Shown here in pieces: positions 1 to 8,488 of a DNA stretch of 64,000 nt (its first letter is position 1; every line of letters begins with the position of its first letter). Under the pieces are notes generated by a model that was not told the origin of the DNA, made no database searches, and saw nothing but the letters and a program-made list of their open reading frames with translations. A program made the translations under genes and the position numbers. The DNA is from Mesorhizobium waimense (GTDB lineage Bacteria > Pseudomonadota > Alphaproteobacteria > Rhizobiales > Rhizobiaceae). The stretch spans positions 124,001 to 188,000 of the forward strand of contig NZ_QZWZ01000008.1 of assembly GCF_003601975.1 (NCBI RefSeq). The letters run 5' to 3'.

Positions 1-1381
1 GCTCTGCGTCGGCGGTCGGACGCAGACCAACGATCATATCGACGATCTTATAGAGGATGGCGCTGCCGATACCCGACCAGAGCACGGTCACAAGCACGCC
101 TTTGCCCTGCGCCAGCAACTGGGTGGCCGTTCCGGCATAGCCGGCGGCGAAGTCGGCCGTCGAATAGTCGACGATGCCGGCACCGCCGAGGGCGGGGTTG
201 ACCAGGATGCCGGTGCCGAGCGCGCCGATGATGCCGCCGACGCAGTGGACGCCGAAGACATCGAGGCTGTCGTCATAGTCGAACGTGTTCTTCACCACCG
301 AGACGAAGAAGTAGCAGACGCAGGTGGCGACGATGCCGAGCACGATGGCACCCATCGGCCCGGCAAAGCCGGCAGCCGGCGTAACGGCGACGAGGCCGGT
401 CACCGCGCCCGACACAGCGCCGAGCATGGAGGCCTTGCCGCGCAGCAGCGATTCAAGCACGATCCAGGTCACTGCCGCCGCCGCCGTGGCGACGAAGGTG
501 TTGATCATGGCCAGCACCGCATAGGCGTTCGCTTCGAGGTTCGAACCGGCGTTGAAGCCGAACCAGCCGACCCACAGCAATGAAGCGCCAACCATGGTGA
601 GCGTCATCGAGTGCGGCGCCATGATGTCCTTCTTGTAGCCGATGCGCTTGCCGATCATGAGCGCGCCGACGAGGCCGGCGATGCCCGCATTGATGTGAAC
701 GACCGTGCCACCGGCGAAGTCGATGGCGCCGAAGCTGAAGATCAGCCCGGACGGATCGGAATAGGCGCTCGGACCACCCCAGAACCAGACCATATGCGCG
801 ATCGGGAAGTAGACGAAAGTGACCCAGAGGATGACGAAAAGGATCAAGGCGGAGAATTTGACGCGTTCGGCGAAGGCGCCGACGATCAGCGCGGGCGTGA
901 TGCAGGCGAAGGTCATCTGGAAGACGACGAACACCAGTTCAGGGATGGCGACGCCCTTGGTGAAGGTTTCCGACAGCGTCGATACGCTGACACCGGAGAG
1001 AAGCGCTTTGGAAAGGCCGCCGACGAAGGCGTTGCCGGCGGTGAAGGCGAGGCTGTAGCCGTAGAAAACCCAGATGATCATGACCACGCTGGTGATGGTG
1101 AAGACCTGCATCAGCACCGACAGCATGTTCTTGGTACGAACCAGGCCGCCATAGAAAAGGGCAAGGCCCGGAATGGTCATCAACAGCACCAGCACGGTGG
1201 AAATCATCATCCATGTGGTGTCGCCCTTGTCGACGGTGAAAGCGGGGGCTGCCGGCGCCGCCGCGGCGACGGCGGGAGCCGCTTCCTGCGCCAGCGCGGC
1301 GACCGTGCCCAACGCTCCGAGCGCGAACGAGCCCAGCAGCGCTGAGCGCGCCGCCGACTTCAAGGTGGAAGGTATGTTCAT
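1..1381 (-). CDS. amtB: Ammonium transporter AmtB (3' end cut by window edge)
   Basis: Inner-membrane ammonium channel of the Amt/MEP/Rh family. The protein starts MNIPSTLKSAARSALLG and has a signal-like N-terminus ending near ALAQ, as in rhizobial and enterobacterial AmtB with a cleaved leader. Successive hydrophobic segments carry family motifs including FYGGLVRTKN, the periplasmic FWGGP stretch, DFAGGTVVHI and VFGVHCVGG, which includes one of the pore histidines. The start at 1381 is preceded by GGAGAG at good spacing. The reading frame stays open to base 1, so the C-terminus lies outside the window. It sits 31 bp downstream of glnK in the usual glnK-amtB operon, where GlnK docks on AmtB to block transport when nitrogen is plentiful. 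Identification is secure. Confidence 0.96.
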   Translation of the reverse strand, partial: MNIPSTLKSAARSALLGSFALGALGTVAALAQEAAPAVAAAAPAAPAFTVDKGDTTWMMISTVLVLLMTIPGLALFYGGLVRTKNMLSVLMQVFTITSVVMIIWVFYGYSLAFTAGNAFVGGLSKALLSGVSVSTLSETFTKGVAIPELVFVVFQMTFACITPALIVGAFAERVKFSALILFVILWVTFVYFPIAHMVWFWGGPSAYSDPSGLIFSFGAIDFAGGTVVHINAGIAGLVGALMIGKRIGYKKDIMAPHSMTLTMVGASLLWVGWFGFNAGSNLEANAYAVLAMINTFVATAAAAVTWIVLESLLRGKASMLGAVSGAVTGLVAVTPAAGFAGPMGAIVLGIVATCVCYFFVSVVKNTFDYDDSLDVFGVHCVGGIIGALGTGILVNPALGGAGIVDYSTADFAAGYAGTATQLLAQGKGVLVTVLWSGIGSAILYKIVDMIVGLRPTADAE

Positions 1382-1412
1382 TGAACTCTCCATTGGAATA
1401 CGTGCTCGCTGC

Positions 1413-1757
<345 letters not shown>

Positions 1758-1836
1758 TCACCCTTTGCTGTTGCGGGTCCCCCGCGTTTGCACGACTTCG
1801 CCGATCCCAATGAGAGCCGGAGAGTGCCCGCTAGGA

Positions 1837-1852
1837 TTCAAGCTCCGTGCCA
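1837..1852 (-). promoter_or_regulatory. Candidate sigma-54 promoter for glnK-amtB
   Basis: On the minus strand the sequence reads TGGCACGGAGCTTGAA. It matches the -24 element TGGCACG and most of the -12 element (TTGAA against the preferred TTGCA), with correct spacing. It lies about 85 bp upstream of the glnK start. The deviation at the -12 GC is the weak point. Sigma-54 control of glnK-amtB is well established in proteobacteria, so context supports the call. Confidence 0.5.
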
Positions 1853-2015
1853 ATTGCCGAAGCAGCCTGTTAACCTGTTGTAAACAAAGAGATTGGAGGC
1901 CGTCGGACGGCAGGCCGTGCACAGTCACAGCATTGTCACTGATTAAAAAATAGGCAATTTTCTGAAAATGCCTATTCGACAGGCCGAAGCTGGATGCGAC
2001 CGCTTCCTGTCCTGC

Positions 2016-2879
2016 TCAACGCTTGAGCCGGATCAGCCCTTCCTGGGCAACGGAGGCGATCAGCGTGCCGTCGCGGGCAAACAGCGAGCCGCGCGTGAAG
2101 CCACGCGAGCCTTGCGTCGACGGGCTGTCCTGCGTGTAGAGGATCCAGTCGTCGAGCGGATGGCTGCGGTGGAACCACATGGCGTGGTCGAGGCTGGCCG
2201 CCTGGATGTCGCGGTCGAAGATGGCGCGGCCATGCGCGAAGGTCGATGTATCGAGCAGCGTCATGTCGGAGAGATAGGCGAGCACCGCCGCCTGCGTTGC
2301 ACGGTCGGCCGGCACCGGTCCGGTCGTGCGGATCCAGATGTTCTGCTCCGGTTCCAGCTTCTCGCGGCTTGTATAGTGCTTCAGCATCACCGGCTTCATC
2401 TCGATCGGCCGGTCGCGGTCCCAGTAGCGCTTGATGCCTTCCGGAACCGCCTCGCCGAACTTGCCGAGCAATTCGCGCTGCGACAGCAGGCTGTCGGGCG
2501 CCGGCACGTCCTGCGGCATCGGCACCTGATGCTCGAGACCGATCTCGTCCTGCTGGAACGAGGCTTCCAGCGAAAAGATCGCCTGGCCGTGCTGGATCGC
2601 CACGACCCGGCGCGTGGTGAAGGAGCCGCCGTCGCGGATGCGGTCGACCTCGTAGACGATCGGCACCGTGGTGTCGCCCGGCCGCATGAAATAGCCATGC
2701 AGCGAATGCACATGGCGCTCGGCCTCGACCGTGCGCTGGGCGGCGACCAGCGCCTGGGCGATGGTCTGGCCGCCGAAGACGCGCTGCCAGTCGAGCTTGG
2801 GGCTGCGACCACGGTACAGGTTGTGTTCCAGCTGCTCGAGGTCGAGAATGCCGAGAAGCTCGTCCATGGCCGCCGTCAT
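2016..2879 (-). CDS. tesB: Acyl-CoA thioesterase II (TesB)
   Basis: A 287-residue double-hotdog acyl-CoA thioesterase that hydrolyses medium- and long-chain acyl-CoA to free fatty acid and CoA in the cytoplasm. Family motifs are visible: the N-terminal RVFGGQTIAQAL, then VHSLHGYFMRPGD and GGSFTTRRVVAIQHG, and in the second hotdog domain LDHAMWFHRSHPLDDW followed by GSRGFTRGSLF near the C-terminus. Length agrees with E. coli TesB (286 residues). The ATG at 2879 has GGAG eight bases upstream; an internal ATG four codons later is possible. It is divergent from the flavin hydroxylase at 2995, so the 115 bp between them should hold both promoters. It is not part of an evident pathway operon. Confidence 0.93.
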   Translation of the reverse strand: MTAAMDELLGILDLEQLEHNLYRGRSPKLDWQRVFGGQTIAQALVAAQRTVEAERHVHSLHGYFMRPGDTTVPIVYEVDRIRDGGSFTTRRVVAIQHGQAIFSLEASFQQDEIGLEHQVPMPQDVPAPDSLLSQRELLGKFGEAVPEGIKRYWDRDRPIEMKPVMLKHYTSREKLEPEQNIWIRTTGPVPADRATQAAVLAYLSDMTLLDTSTFAHGRAIFDRDIQAASLDHAMWFHRSHPLDDWILYTQDSPSTQGSRGFTRGSLFARDGTLIASVAQEGLIRLKR

Positions 2880-2994
2880 GTTTCGCGCTCCATCCGCGGA
2901 AGTGTTATGGCGGTTTCCGACAGGAATCGCGGGCAGTCAAGGCCGAATGGCCGGACATGGCCGGCCAGAGCCAGGGCCACGAAAGGAATTTGTC

Positions 2995-4257
2995 ATGGTT
3001 GACCGCAAGGCGGATGCAAAAAACCGGGCCTCGCTCGACGTGCTGGTCGCCGGCGCCGGCTATGTCGGCCTGGCCAGCGCCGTGGCGCTGAAGCAGGCGC
3101 GTCCGAGCCTCGCCGTCGCCGTGGTTGACGCCGCGCCCGCCGGCGTCTGGCAAAGGGACGGCCGCGCCTCGGCGATCGCTGCTGCCGCCTGCCGCATGCT
3201 GGAGCAGCTTCAGGTCTGGAACGAGATCGCACCGGAGGCGCAGGCGATCACCGACATGATCATCACCGATTCGCGCGCGTCCGATCCGGTGCGTCCGGTG
3301 TTTCTCACCTTCGACGGCGAGGTCGCGCCCGGCGAGCCTTTCGCGCATATGGTCGCCAACAAGGATCTGAACGGCGCCTTGCGCCGGCGCGCCGAAAAGC
3401 TCGGCATCGACATCATCGAGGGCCTAGCCGTCAGCGCCTTCGACACCGACGGCGCCGGCATCACCGTGCACCTGGCCGACGGCGCGACGCTGAAGGCGCG
3501 GCTGCTGGTCGCCGCCGACGGCGTCAGTTCGAAGCTGCGCGACATGGCCGGCATCAAGACTGTGAAATGGGAGTATGGCCAGTCCGGCATCGTCTGCACC
3601 GTGGCGCATGAGCGCCCGCACAATGGCCGCGCCGAGGAGCATTTCTTGCCCGCCGGCCCCTTCGCCACACTGCCGCTCAAGCCGGACAGCAACGGCACCA
3701 ACCGCTCGTCGATCGTCTGGGTCGAACGTTCCGAGGATGCGCAAAAACTGGTCGACGGCGACGACCTCGCCTTTGAACACGAACTCGAGCAGCGTTTTGG
3801 CCTGAAGCTCGGCGCGATCCACGTCGCCGACAAGCCACGCGCCTGGCCGCTTGGCCTCACCCTTGCCCGCGCCTTCGTCGCGCCGCGCATCGCGCTTGCG
3901 GGCGACGCCGCCCACGGCATCCACCCGATCGCCGGCCAGGGCCTCAATCTCGGCTTCAAGGATGTGGCCGCGCTTGCCGAAGTGGTGGTCGAGGCCGACC
4001 GCCTCGGACAGGACATCGGCGCGCTCGACGTGCTTGAGCGCTACCAGCAGTGGCGGCGCTTCGACACCGTGCAGATGGGCATCACCACCGATGTGCTGAA
4101 CCGGCTGTTTTCCAACGACATCGGCCCGCTGCGCACTGTCCGCGACATCGGCCTTGGCCTCGTCGAACGCATGCCCAAGCTGAAGGATTTCTTCATCCGC
4201 CAGGCATCGGGACTCTCGGGCGACACGCCAAGGCTGTTGAAGGGTGAAGCGATCTGA
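2995..4257 (+). CDS. UbiH/UbiF/COQ6-family FAD-dependent ring hydroxylase
   Basis: A 420-residue flavoprotein monooxygenase of the family that hydroxylates the aromatic ring of ubiquinone precursors. It has the N-terminal dinucleotide-binding motif GAGYVGLASAVAL, the middle DG motif (AADGVSSKLRDMAGI) and the C-terminal FAD-ribityl motif GDAAHGIHPIAGQGLNLGF, which is diagnostic of UbiH/VisC/COQ6 proteins. The ATG at 2995 follows GAAAGGAA. An open frame further upstream has no homology-like content, so this start is preferred. Alphaproteobacteria use a variable set of these hydroxylases (UbiL, UbiM, UbiH or UbiF type), and the exact ring position cannot be assigned from sequence alone. It stands alone, followed by a repeat element. 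Confidence 0.88.
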   Translation: MVDRKADAKNRASLDVLVAGAGYVGLASAVALKQARPSLAVAVVDAAPAGVWQRDGRASAIAAAACRMLEQLQVWNEIAPEAQAITDMIITDSRASDPVRPVFLTFDGEVAPGEPFAHMVANKDLNGALRRRAEKLGIDIIEGLAVSAFDTDGAGITVHLADGATLKARLLVAADGVSSKLRDMAGIKTVKWEYGQSGIVCTVAHERPHNGRAEEHFLPAGPFATLPLKPDSNGTNRSSIVWVERSEDAQKLVDGDDLAFEHELEQRFGLKLGAIHVADKPRAWPLGLTLARAFVAPRIALAGDAAHGIHPIAGQGLNLGFKDVAALAEVVVEADRLGQDIGALDVLERYQQWRRFDTVQMGITTDVLNRLFSNDIGPLRTVRDIGLGLVERMPKLKDFFIRQASGLSGDTPRLLKGEAI

Positions 4258-4279
4258 TCCGTGTCAAGCACATGCCAGG

Positions 4280-4418
4280 GTGTGTTGAGATTCAGGTCAG
4301 GCCGAGTCGAGAATGGTGGTTTCCGAGAACCGGAGCGGAGCGTACTTAACGTACGTGAGCCCCGGAAGCGCAGGAAACCGCCATTCGCAGGCAGGCATCA
4401 CCTGAATATCAGCACACA
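4280..4418. repeat. Dispersed repeat element with inverted ends, copy 1
   Basis: A roughly 140-bp non-coding element that begins GTGTGTTGAGATTCAGGT and ends with the near-complementary ACCTGAATATCAGCACACAC. It contains the core TTCCGAGAACCG and the segment CCGGAAGCGCAGGAAA. The same left end, core and right end recur at 16707-16865. The right end runs directly into the TAG stop of the TerB-like gene at 4419. It looks like a small non-autonomous palindromic element; no transposase is present. Confidence 0.75.
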
Positions 4419-4946
4419 CTAGTTCACCTCGAAGCCCAGCTTCTGCCTTAGCCGCAGAATGCGCTGGTCGGCTATCTCCAGGCTTTTCTCGCCGCCCTGA
4501 GCCGCGCGGTTCACCATCTGCAGCAGATCGTTTCGCTCGGCCACGTCGAGACGTTCGCGCAGGAACGGCGCCAGCTTGTCGATGACGATCGTGGTGTCAT
4601 CGATCTGTGCCGCCGCCCATTTGGCATAGACCACTGCCTCGTCAGTCTTCTTCTTGTCGGCGATCTCCAAGATCACCGAGCGGATAACGGCTTCGCGCTG
4701 CGGCAGCACGGGGCCATTCTCGGAGACGATGGCGGTGATCAGCGTGGCGGCGGCCACCACCGGATCGTCGATTGCCGTCAGCGGCGACAGCGCCGCCTGC
4801 TTGCGCAGCTTCTTGCGCCGGATGCTGCCTTGCACGCGCCCGACGACGTCCGCGACCTCGCGCGCCGCGTCGTTCATGGCCTTCATCCGGTACCACCAGA
4901 ATGCGGCCGCCCCCAACACACCAAGGATAGCAAGCAGGAAAGGCAT
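4419..4946 (-). CDS. Membrane-anchored TerB-like domain protein
   Basis: A 175-residue protein starting MPFLLAILGVLGAAAFWWY, a single N-terminal membrane segment. A basic linker (SIRRKKLRKQ) and an all-helical domain follow at about residues 50-170. The helical part (DDPVVAAATLITAIVSENG, then QREAVIRSVI and later LLQMVNRAA) resembles the TerB/DjlA-like tellurite-resistance fold seen in many alphaproteobacterial proteins of unknown role. A longer frame begins upstream, but the ATG at 4946 has GGGGGA before it and starts the membrane helix, so it is preferred. The final codons (FEV, Asn, stop) abut the repeat element at 4280-4418. No operon partner is evident. The domain call is tentative and no function is assigned. 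Confidence 0.65.
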   Translation of the reverse strand: MPFLLAILGVLGAAAFWWYRMKAMNDAAREVADVVGRVQGSIRRKKLRKQAALSPLTAIDDPVVAAATLITAIVSENGPVLPQREAVIRSVILEIADKKKTDEAVVYAKWAAAQIDDTTIVIDKLAPFLRERLDVAERNDLLQMVNRAAQGGEKSLEIADQRILRLRQKLGFEVN

Positions 4947-5110
4947 GTCGAAATCCCCCAAACCCGCGGCGAGGATAAGAGAAGTGTCGCCTTGCTTCAA
5001 CACTCTAGAGTTGCGACTGCGAAGAAATCCGAGGCGTTCCATTCAGGCATTTTAGATACCGCAATCGGACTACGCGGTTTCAGGTCCCGGCCGCAAGAGT
5101 GGGAGCAGGA

Positions 5111-5132
5111 TGCCGGGGCTATGACCCCGGCA
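5111..5132 (-). other. Perfect hairpin overlapping the stop codon of the YciI-family gene
   Basis: TGCCGGGG and CCCCGGCA form a perfect 8-bp stem with a six-base loop. The loop contains the TAG stop (5119-5121) of the YciI-family gene. There is no T-run, so it is not a classical intrinsic terminator, but it could protect the 3' end or stall ribosomes at termination. Confidence 0.5.
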
Positions 5133-5475
5133 CGTTGTAGATCGCGCGGACTTCGATCGTGCCGAGTTCGGCCAGAGGAATGTTGCCGGCGATCTCCAGC
5201 GCCTCGTCGAGATCGTCGGCCTCGATCATGACGAAGCCGAGCAGTTGCTCCTTGGTTTCGGCGAAGGGACCGTCGGTGACCAGCCGCTTGCCCTTGCGCC
5301 GCCGTACCGACTTCGAAGTCTTCACCGATTGCAGCGCCTGCGCGATGATCAGCTTGCCTTGCTGGTCCAATGACCTGTCATAGGCCAGCGAATCGGCGTC
5401 GAGCTTGGCCGACCCCTCGGCGGTGAGCGCGTAGAGGTCTTTTTCCTCGCCATAGACCAGGCAGACATATTTCAT
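5119..5475 (-). CDS. YciI/DGPF-domain protein
   Basis: A 118-residue YCII-related (DGPF) protein with a ferredoxin-like fold. It starts MKYVCLVYGEEKDLYAL. The motif TDGPFAETKEQLLGFVMIEA is the hallmark DGPF segment. Family members often sit beside ECF sigma factors (the ECF41/PhyR-independent type), but no sigma factor is next to this one. It overlaps the upstream small membrane-protein gene by four bases (ATGA), suggesting translational coupling and a two-gene operon. Biochemical role is unknown; some relatives have hydrolase or dehalogenase-like activity. Confidence 0.85.
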   Translation of the reverse strand: MKYVCLVYGEEKDLYALTAEGSAKLDADSLAYDRSLDQQGKLIIAQALQSVKTSKSVRRRKGKRLVTDGPFAETKEQLLGFVMIEADDLDEALEIAGNIPLAELGTIEVRAIYNVPGS

Positions 5476-5699
5476 TTCCGGCTCCCTTGCTGTGACGAAC
5501 CATAGGATGCGGTGACGACGCTGTCAGCGGCGCCTTTGACTGTCGCCGCATGATCGAGAAGCCATGCCGCGACAGCGATGATCGCGATCGCCGCCAGCAG
5601 CCGGCCGAGACCGGAAGGCGGCGGATGCAGCCAAAAATCTTCCGGTCGCCCGGCCTTGCGGCCTGGCCTCTTCCATAGGGCGAAAAACAGATTGTCCAT
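5472..5699 (-). CDS. Small single-pass membrane protein, unknown function
   Basis: A 75-residue protein starting MDNLFFALWKRPGRK. It has a basic N-terminal half and one hydrophobic helix (LLAAIAIIAVAAWLL, about residues 35-50). The ATG at 5699 is preceded by GGAGG with six bases between, which decides this start over a longer upstream frame. Its TGA overlaps the start of the YciI-family gene. I do not recognise a family. It is probably an inner-membrane protein with the N-terminus in the cytoplasm, judged from the positive residues before the helix. The coupling hints that it works with, or is co-regulated with, the DGPF protein. Confidence 0.7.
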   Translation of the reverse strand: MDNLFFALWKRPGRKAGRPEDFWLHPPPSGLGRLLAAIAIIAVAAWLLDHAATVKGAADSVVTASYGSSQQGSRK

Positions 5700-5914
5700 C
5701 TTGAACCTCCATCCGGCCACGAACCCATGGCCGCCCGCAGGACGGGCGAGGCGAATGGAAGTCGACATTTTTGCACGCACATTTTTTTCAGAATAATTTT
5801 CGCCGCCGCCGACATTGTATGACCGCTCGCGGTGGCCTTCGCGCGCGCGCGCGCTATAGTCCGAAGGAACGCCGCCGCCCGGCCGGCGCAACCACGACAA
5901 TCAAGGAGGACTCC

Positions 5915-6340
5915 ATGGACCGCACCGCAAACGCCGTCTGGCAAGGCAATCTGAAAGAGGGCAAAGGCACGCTCGACAGCCAGAGTGGGACCTTGAAGGG
6001 CACGCCCTATTCGTTCAAGGCGCGCTTCGAAGACGAGAGCGGCAAATCCGGCACCAACCCCGAAGAGCTGATCGCCGCCGCCCATGCCGGCTGCTTCGCC
6101 ATGCAGTTCTCGCATTTCCTGGCCGAGAACGGCACGCCCGCCGACCAGGTCGACGCCAAGGCGGTTGTGACGCTGGTTCCCGGCACCGGCATCACCGGCA
6201 GCGCTCTTACGGTGGTCGGCAAGGTGCCGGGCATCGATGAGGCGAAATTCCAGGAATTGGCCGAGAAGGCCAAGGCCGGCTGCCCGGTGTCGAAGGCGCT
6301 CGGCGCCATCAATGTATCGCTGGACGCCAAGCTTGGCTGA
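5915..6340 (+). CDS. osmC: OsmC-family peroxiredoxin
   Basis: A 141-residue OsmC-type thiol peroxidase that reduces organic hydroperoxides. The two catalytic cysteines are in HAGCFAMQFS and AGCPVSKAL, and the upstream segment GTNPEELIAAA carries the conserved glutamate. The ATG at 5915 is preceded by AAGGAGGA. The sequence is closer to OsmC (SGTLKGTPYSFKARFED opening) than to Ohr; a true Ohr is encoded separately at 19950-20384. The gene is monocistronic, with an alternating GC-rich leader upstream and a strong terminator 24 bp after the stop. OsmC genes are usually stationary-phase or osmotically induced; no specific operator was recognised. Confidence 0.92.
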   Translation: MDRTANAVWQGNLKEGKGTLDSQSGTLKGTPYSFKARFEDESGKSGTNPEELIAAAHAGCFAMQFSHFLAENGTPADQVDAKAVVTLVPGTGITGSALTVVGKVPGIDEAKFQELAEKAKAGCPVSKALGAINVSLDAKLG

Positions 6341-6363
6341 AACGAGGCAACCTTGTGTTGGGA

Positions 6364-6394
6364 AACGCCGGCCTCGGGGCCGGCGTTTTCGTTT
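6364..6394 (+). terminator. Rho-independent terminator of osmC
   Basis: AACGCCGGCC, a TCGG loop and GGCCGGCGTT form a perfect 10-bp stem followed by TTTTCGTTT. It lies 24 bp after the osmC stop and just before the convergent DUF480 gene. Confidence 0.9.
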
Positions 6395-6407
6395 GCAGGT
6401 TGATCGT

Positions 6408-7049
6408 TCAGGAGCGTCCTTCGTCGGTCAGGGCGTCGATGCGTGCGCGCAACTGCGCAAGCTCTTCTTCGAGTGCCTCGACCCGCGCTTCCAGGTCCGA
6501 GGCTGGCGAAGACCGCTGTACGGAGGTCACTGCCGCAGGCATCTGCACGGCTCCGCTCAACAGGTGCGCATAGCGCTCTTCGCGCTGGCCGGGTCCGCGC
6601 TCGAGCAGCACGACGAGCGGCGGCCTGCGGCCGATCAAGAGGTCGAGATCGGCGCGAAGCGCCTCGATCGACGAAAACCGCGCCATGCGTTCGGCCCGCG
6701 CCAGCAATTCATAGGCCGTCTGCGGCCCGCGCAGCAGCATCAGGCCAAGCACCGCGATCTGCGAAGAGGTGAGCGAAAAGCGCTGCGCCACGGTGTGCTC
6801 GTAGCGCTCGACGCGTGAGGCGAAGGCCCGTCTGACCAGGCCTTTCTGCTCGAGCTGGCCGAACGCCCTTGCGATCTCGGCGAGCTCCAACGCCATCACC
6901 GGCTCGCGCGCCGTCTTCTGGTTGGCGGCCGCATGCGCGGCATTAAGCGTCAGCGGATAAATATCCGGCGTCAGCTCCTTCTTCTCGATGAGGCAACCGA
7001 GCACACGGACTTCGGCGGGTGCGAGGATGGGAAGGTCAGTATCGGTCAT
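6408..7049 (-). CDS. DUF480 (YceH-family) winged-helix protein
   Basis: A 213-residue YceH/DUF480 protein. The family signature is clear: LAPAEVRVLGCLIEKKELTP, YPLTLNAAHAAANQK, then a second winged-helix half with LTSSQIAVLGLMLLRGPQT. The C-terminus is a coiled-coil tail (about residues 175-213, LEARVEALEEELAQLRARI), as in the E. coli homologue. The family contains two winged-helix domains, which suggests DNA binding, but its role is not established. It is transcribed toward osmC and separated from it by the bidirectional hairpin region. Upstream lies a large palindromic repeat (7085-7239). Confidence 0.9.
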   Translation of the reverse strand: MTDTDLPILAPAEVRVLGCLIEKKELTPDIYPLTLNAAHAAANQKTAREPVMALELAEIARAFGQLEQKGLVRRAFASRVERYEHTVAQRFSLTSSQIAVLGLMLLRGPQTAYELLARAERMARFSSIEALRADLDLLIGRRPPLVVLLERGPGQREERYAHLLSGAVQMPAAVTSVQRSSPASDLEARVEALEEELAQLRARIDALTDEGRS

Positions 7050-7084
7050 GGGGTCAGCTATCCTTTTGATGCCGGAGGGACAGC

Positions 7085-7239
7085 ACCCCTCTGTCCTGCC
7101 GGACATCTCCCCCGCAAGGGGGAGATCGGGAGCTTCAGCGCTGTCCATCCACTCTTGCAACGTTGGAGCTTAGCGAAGGCCGGAATAATGGCCAATCTCC
7201 CGCCTTGCGGGGGAGATGTCCGGCAGGACAGGGGGGTGT
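7085..7239. repeat. Large palindromic repeat (TCCTGCCGGACATCTCCCCC family), copy 1
   Basis: Two inverted arms of about 42 bp (7085-7126 and 7194-7239), each containing TCCTGCCGGACATCTCCCCC or its complement, flank a 67-bp spacer. A second copy with the same arms and a related spacer is at 51899-52058. There are no open reading frames and no target-site duplication that I can prove. It lies between sdhB and the DUF480 gene. Confidence 0.85.
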
Positions 7240-7269
7240 GAAGGATCGCTACGGACGACAATCTCGCCG

Positions 7270-8049
7270 CTAAACCCGCCGCTCCACCATCATCTTCTTG
7301 ATCTCGGCGATCGCCTTTGCCGGGTTCAGCCCCTTGGGGCAGGTCTGGGCGCAGTTCATGATGGTGTGGCAGCGATAGAGGCGGAACGGGTCCTCGAGAT
7401 TGTCGAGCCGTTCGCCCTTGGCCTCGTCGCGGGAATCGATCAGCCAGCGATAGGCCTGCAGCAGCGTCGCCGGACCGAGATAGCGCTCGCCGTTCCACCA
7501 GTAGCTCGGGCACGAGGTCGAGCAGCAGGCGCACAATATGCATTCGTAGAGCCCGTCGAGCTTCTCGCGATCCTCATGGCTCTGCAGCCATTCCTTGGCC
7601 GGTTCCGGCGACACCGTCTTCAGCCACGGCTCGATCGAGGCATGCTGGGCGTAGAAATTGGTGAGGTCCGGCACCAGGTCCTTGACCACCTGCATATGCG
7701 GCAGCGGGTAGACCTTGACCGCACCGGAAATGTCGTCGCAACCCTTGGTGCAGGCCAGCGTGTTCGAGCCGTCGATGTTCATGGCGCAGGAGCCGCAAAT
7801 GCCCTCGCGGCAGGAGCGGCGCAGCGTCAGCGTCGGATCGATCTTGTTCTTGATCCAAAGCAGCGCGTCGAGCACCATCGGCCCGCAATCGTCCATGTCG
7901 ACGAAGTAGGTGTCGATGCGCGGGTTCTCGTCATCATCCGGCGACCAGCGGTAGATCCGGTACTCGCGCAGATTGGTGGCGCCCTCCGGCTTCGGCCAGG
8001 TCTTGCCCTGCTGGATCTTCGAGTTCTTGGGGAGCGTGAGTTCGACCAT
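7270..8049 (-). CDS. sdhB: Succinate dehydrogenase iron-sulfur subunit
   Basis: A 259-residue Fe-S subunit of complex II carrying electrons from FAD on SdhA to ubiquinone. Cysteine clusters are complete: [21 protein letters not shown] binds the [2Fe-2S] centre, [17 protein letters not shown] and [17 protein letters not shown] hold the [4Fe-4S] and [3Fe-4S] centres. Length and the [11 protein letters not shown] opening match rhizobial SdhB. The ATG at 8049 overlaps the TAA of the preceding DUF3052 gene by one base (TAATG), so the two are likely translationally coupled. It is the last gene of the sdh operon; the palindromic repeat at 7085-7239 follows it. Confidence 0.97.
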   Translation of the reverse strand: MVELTLPKNSKIQQGKTWPKPEGATNLREYRIYRWSPDDDENPRIDTYFVDMDDCGPMVLDALLWIKNKIDPTLTLRRSCREGICGSCAMNIDGSNTLACTKGCDDISGAVKVYPLPHMQVVKDLVPDLTNFYAQHASIEPWLKTVSPEPAKEWLQSHEDREKLDGLYECILCACCSTSCPSYWWNGERYLGPATLLQAYRWLIDSRDEAKGERLDNLEDPFRLYRCHTIMNCAQTCPKGLNPAKAIAEIKKMMVERRV

Positions 8050-8486
8050 TACCTGCGGTCCTTTCGGATGACGAGCTTCAGCCCGGACCAGATCTCGTTG
8101 ACGGCAGCGACCTTGACGTCGACAAGGTCGCGCTTCAGCGCCTCGGCGCGGATGACGTCCTCGGTGATGTCCGTCCGCACCTTCGATGCCTTCTTCGGCC
8201 ACGAAACCCACACCATGCCGTCACGCTTGATCGCCGCCTCGACATCACCAAGGCGGTCCTCGATCTCGGCGCGCTGCCGGGTGAAGGCGTGGACGGCGTC
8301 ATATCTTTGATGACTGCCCGAAATCGCCGACCAATCGGCCAGCCGATTGACTTCGGCGAAGTCGACGGCATCGGCCAATTCATCGAGCTCCGATGGCAGC
8401 GCGATGAAAGCGGCGACCATCCCGTCCTTCAGGCCGAGCTTGGCCGGAAGGGGCGTGCCGGAATATCCTGCGGCCGCCGGCGCCAT
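8049..8486 (-). CDS. DUF3052 family protein inserted between sdhA and sdhB
   Basis: A 145-residue cytoplasmic protein starting [20 protein letters not shown]. The GYSGTPLxxKLG opening and the later [12 protein letters not shown] are typical of DUF3052, a family of unknown function. The C-terminus ([18 protein letters not shown]) is also characteristic. Its start lies two bases from the sdhA stop and its stop overlaps the sdhB start, so it is firmly embedded in the operon. Position suggests a role in, or co-regulation with, complex II, but no biochemical evidence is visible. It is not the SdhE/SdhF flavinylation factor, which is smaller and has an RG motif. Confidence 0.85.
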   Translation of the reverse strand: MAPAAAGYSGTPLPAKLGLKDGMVAAFIALPSELDELADAVDFAEVNRLADWSAISGSHQRYDAVHAFTRQRAEIEDRLGDVEAAIKRDGMVWVSWPKKASKVRTDITEDVIRAEALKRDLVDVKVAAVNEIWSGLKLVIRKDRR

Positions 8487-8488
8487 GG

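Noticed and set aside
2731..2994. N-terminal extension of the UbiH-family frame
   Set aside because: Overlaps tesB on the other strand, has non-homologous Arg/Ser-rich composition, and the ATG at 2995 has a ribosome site.
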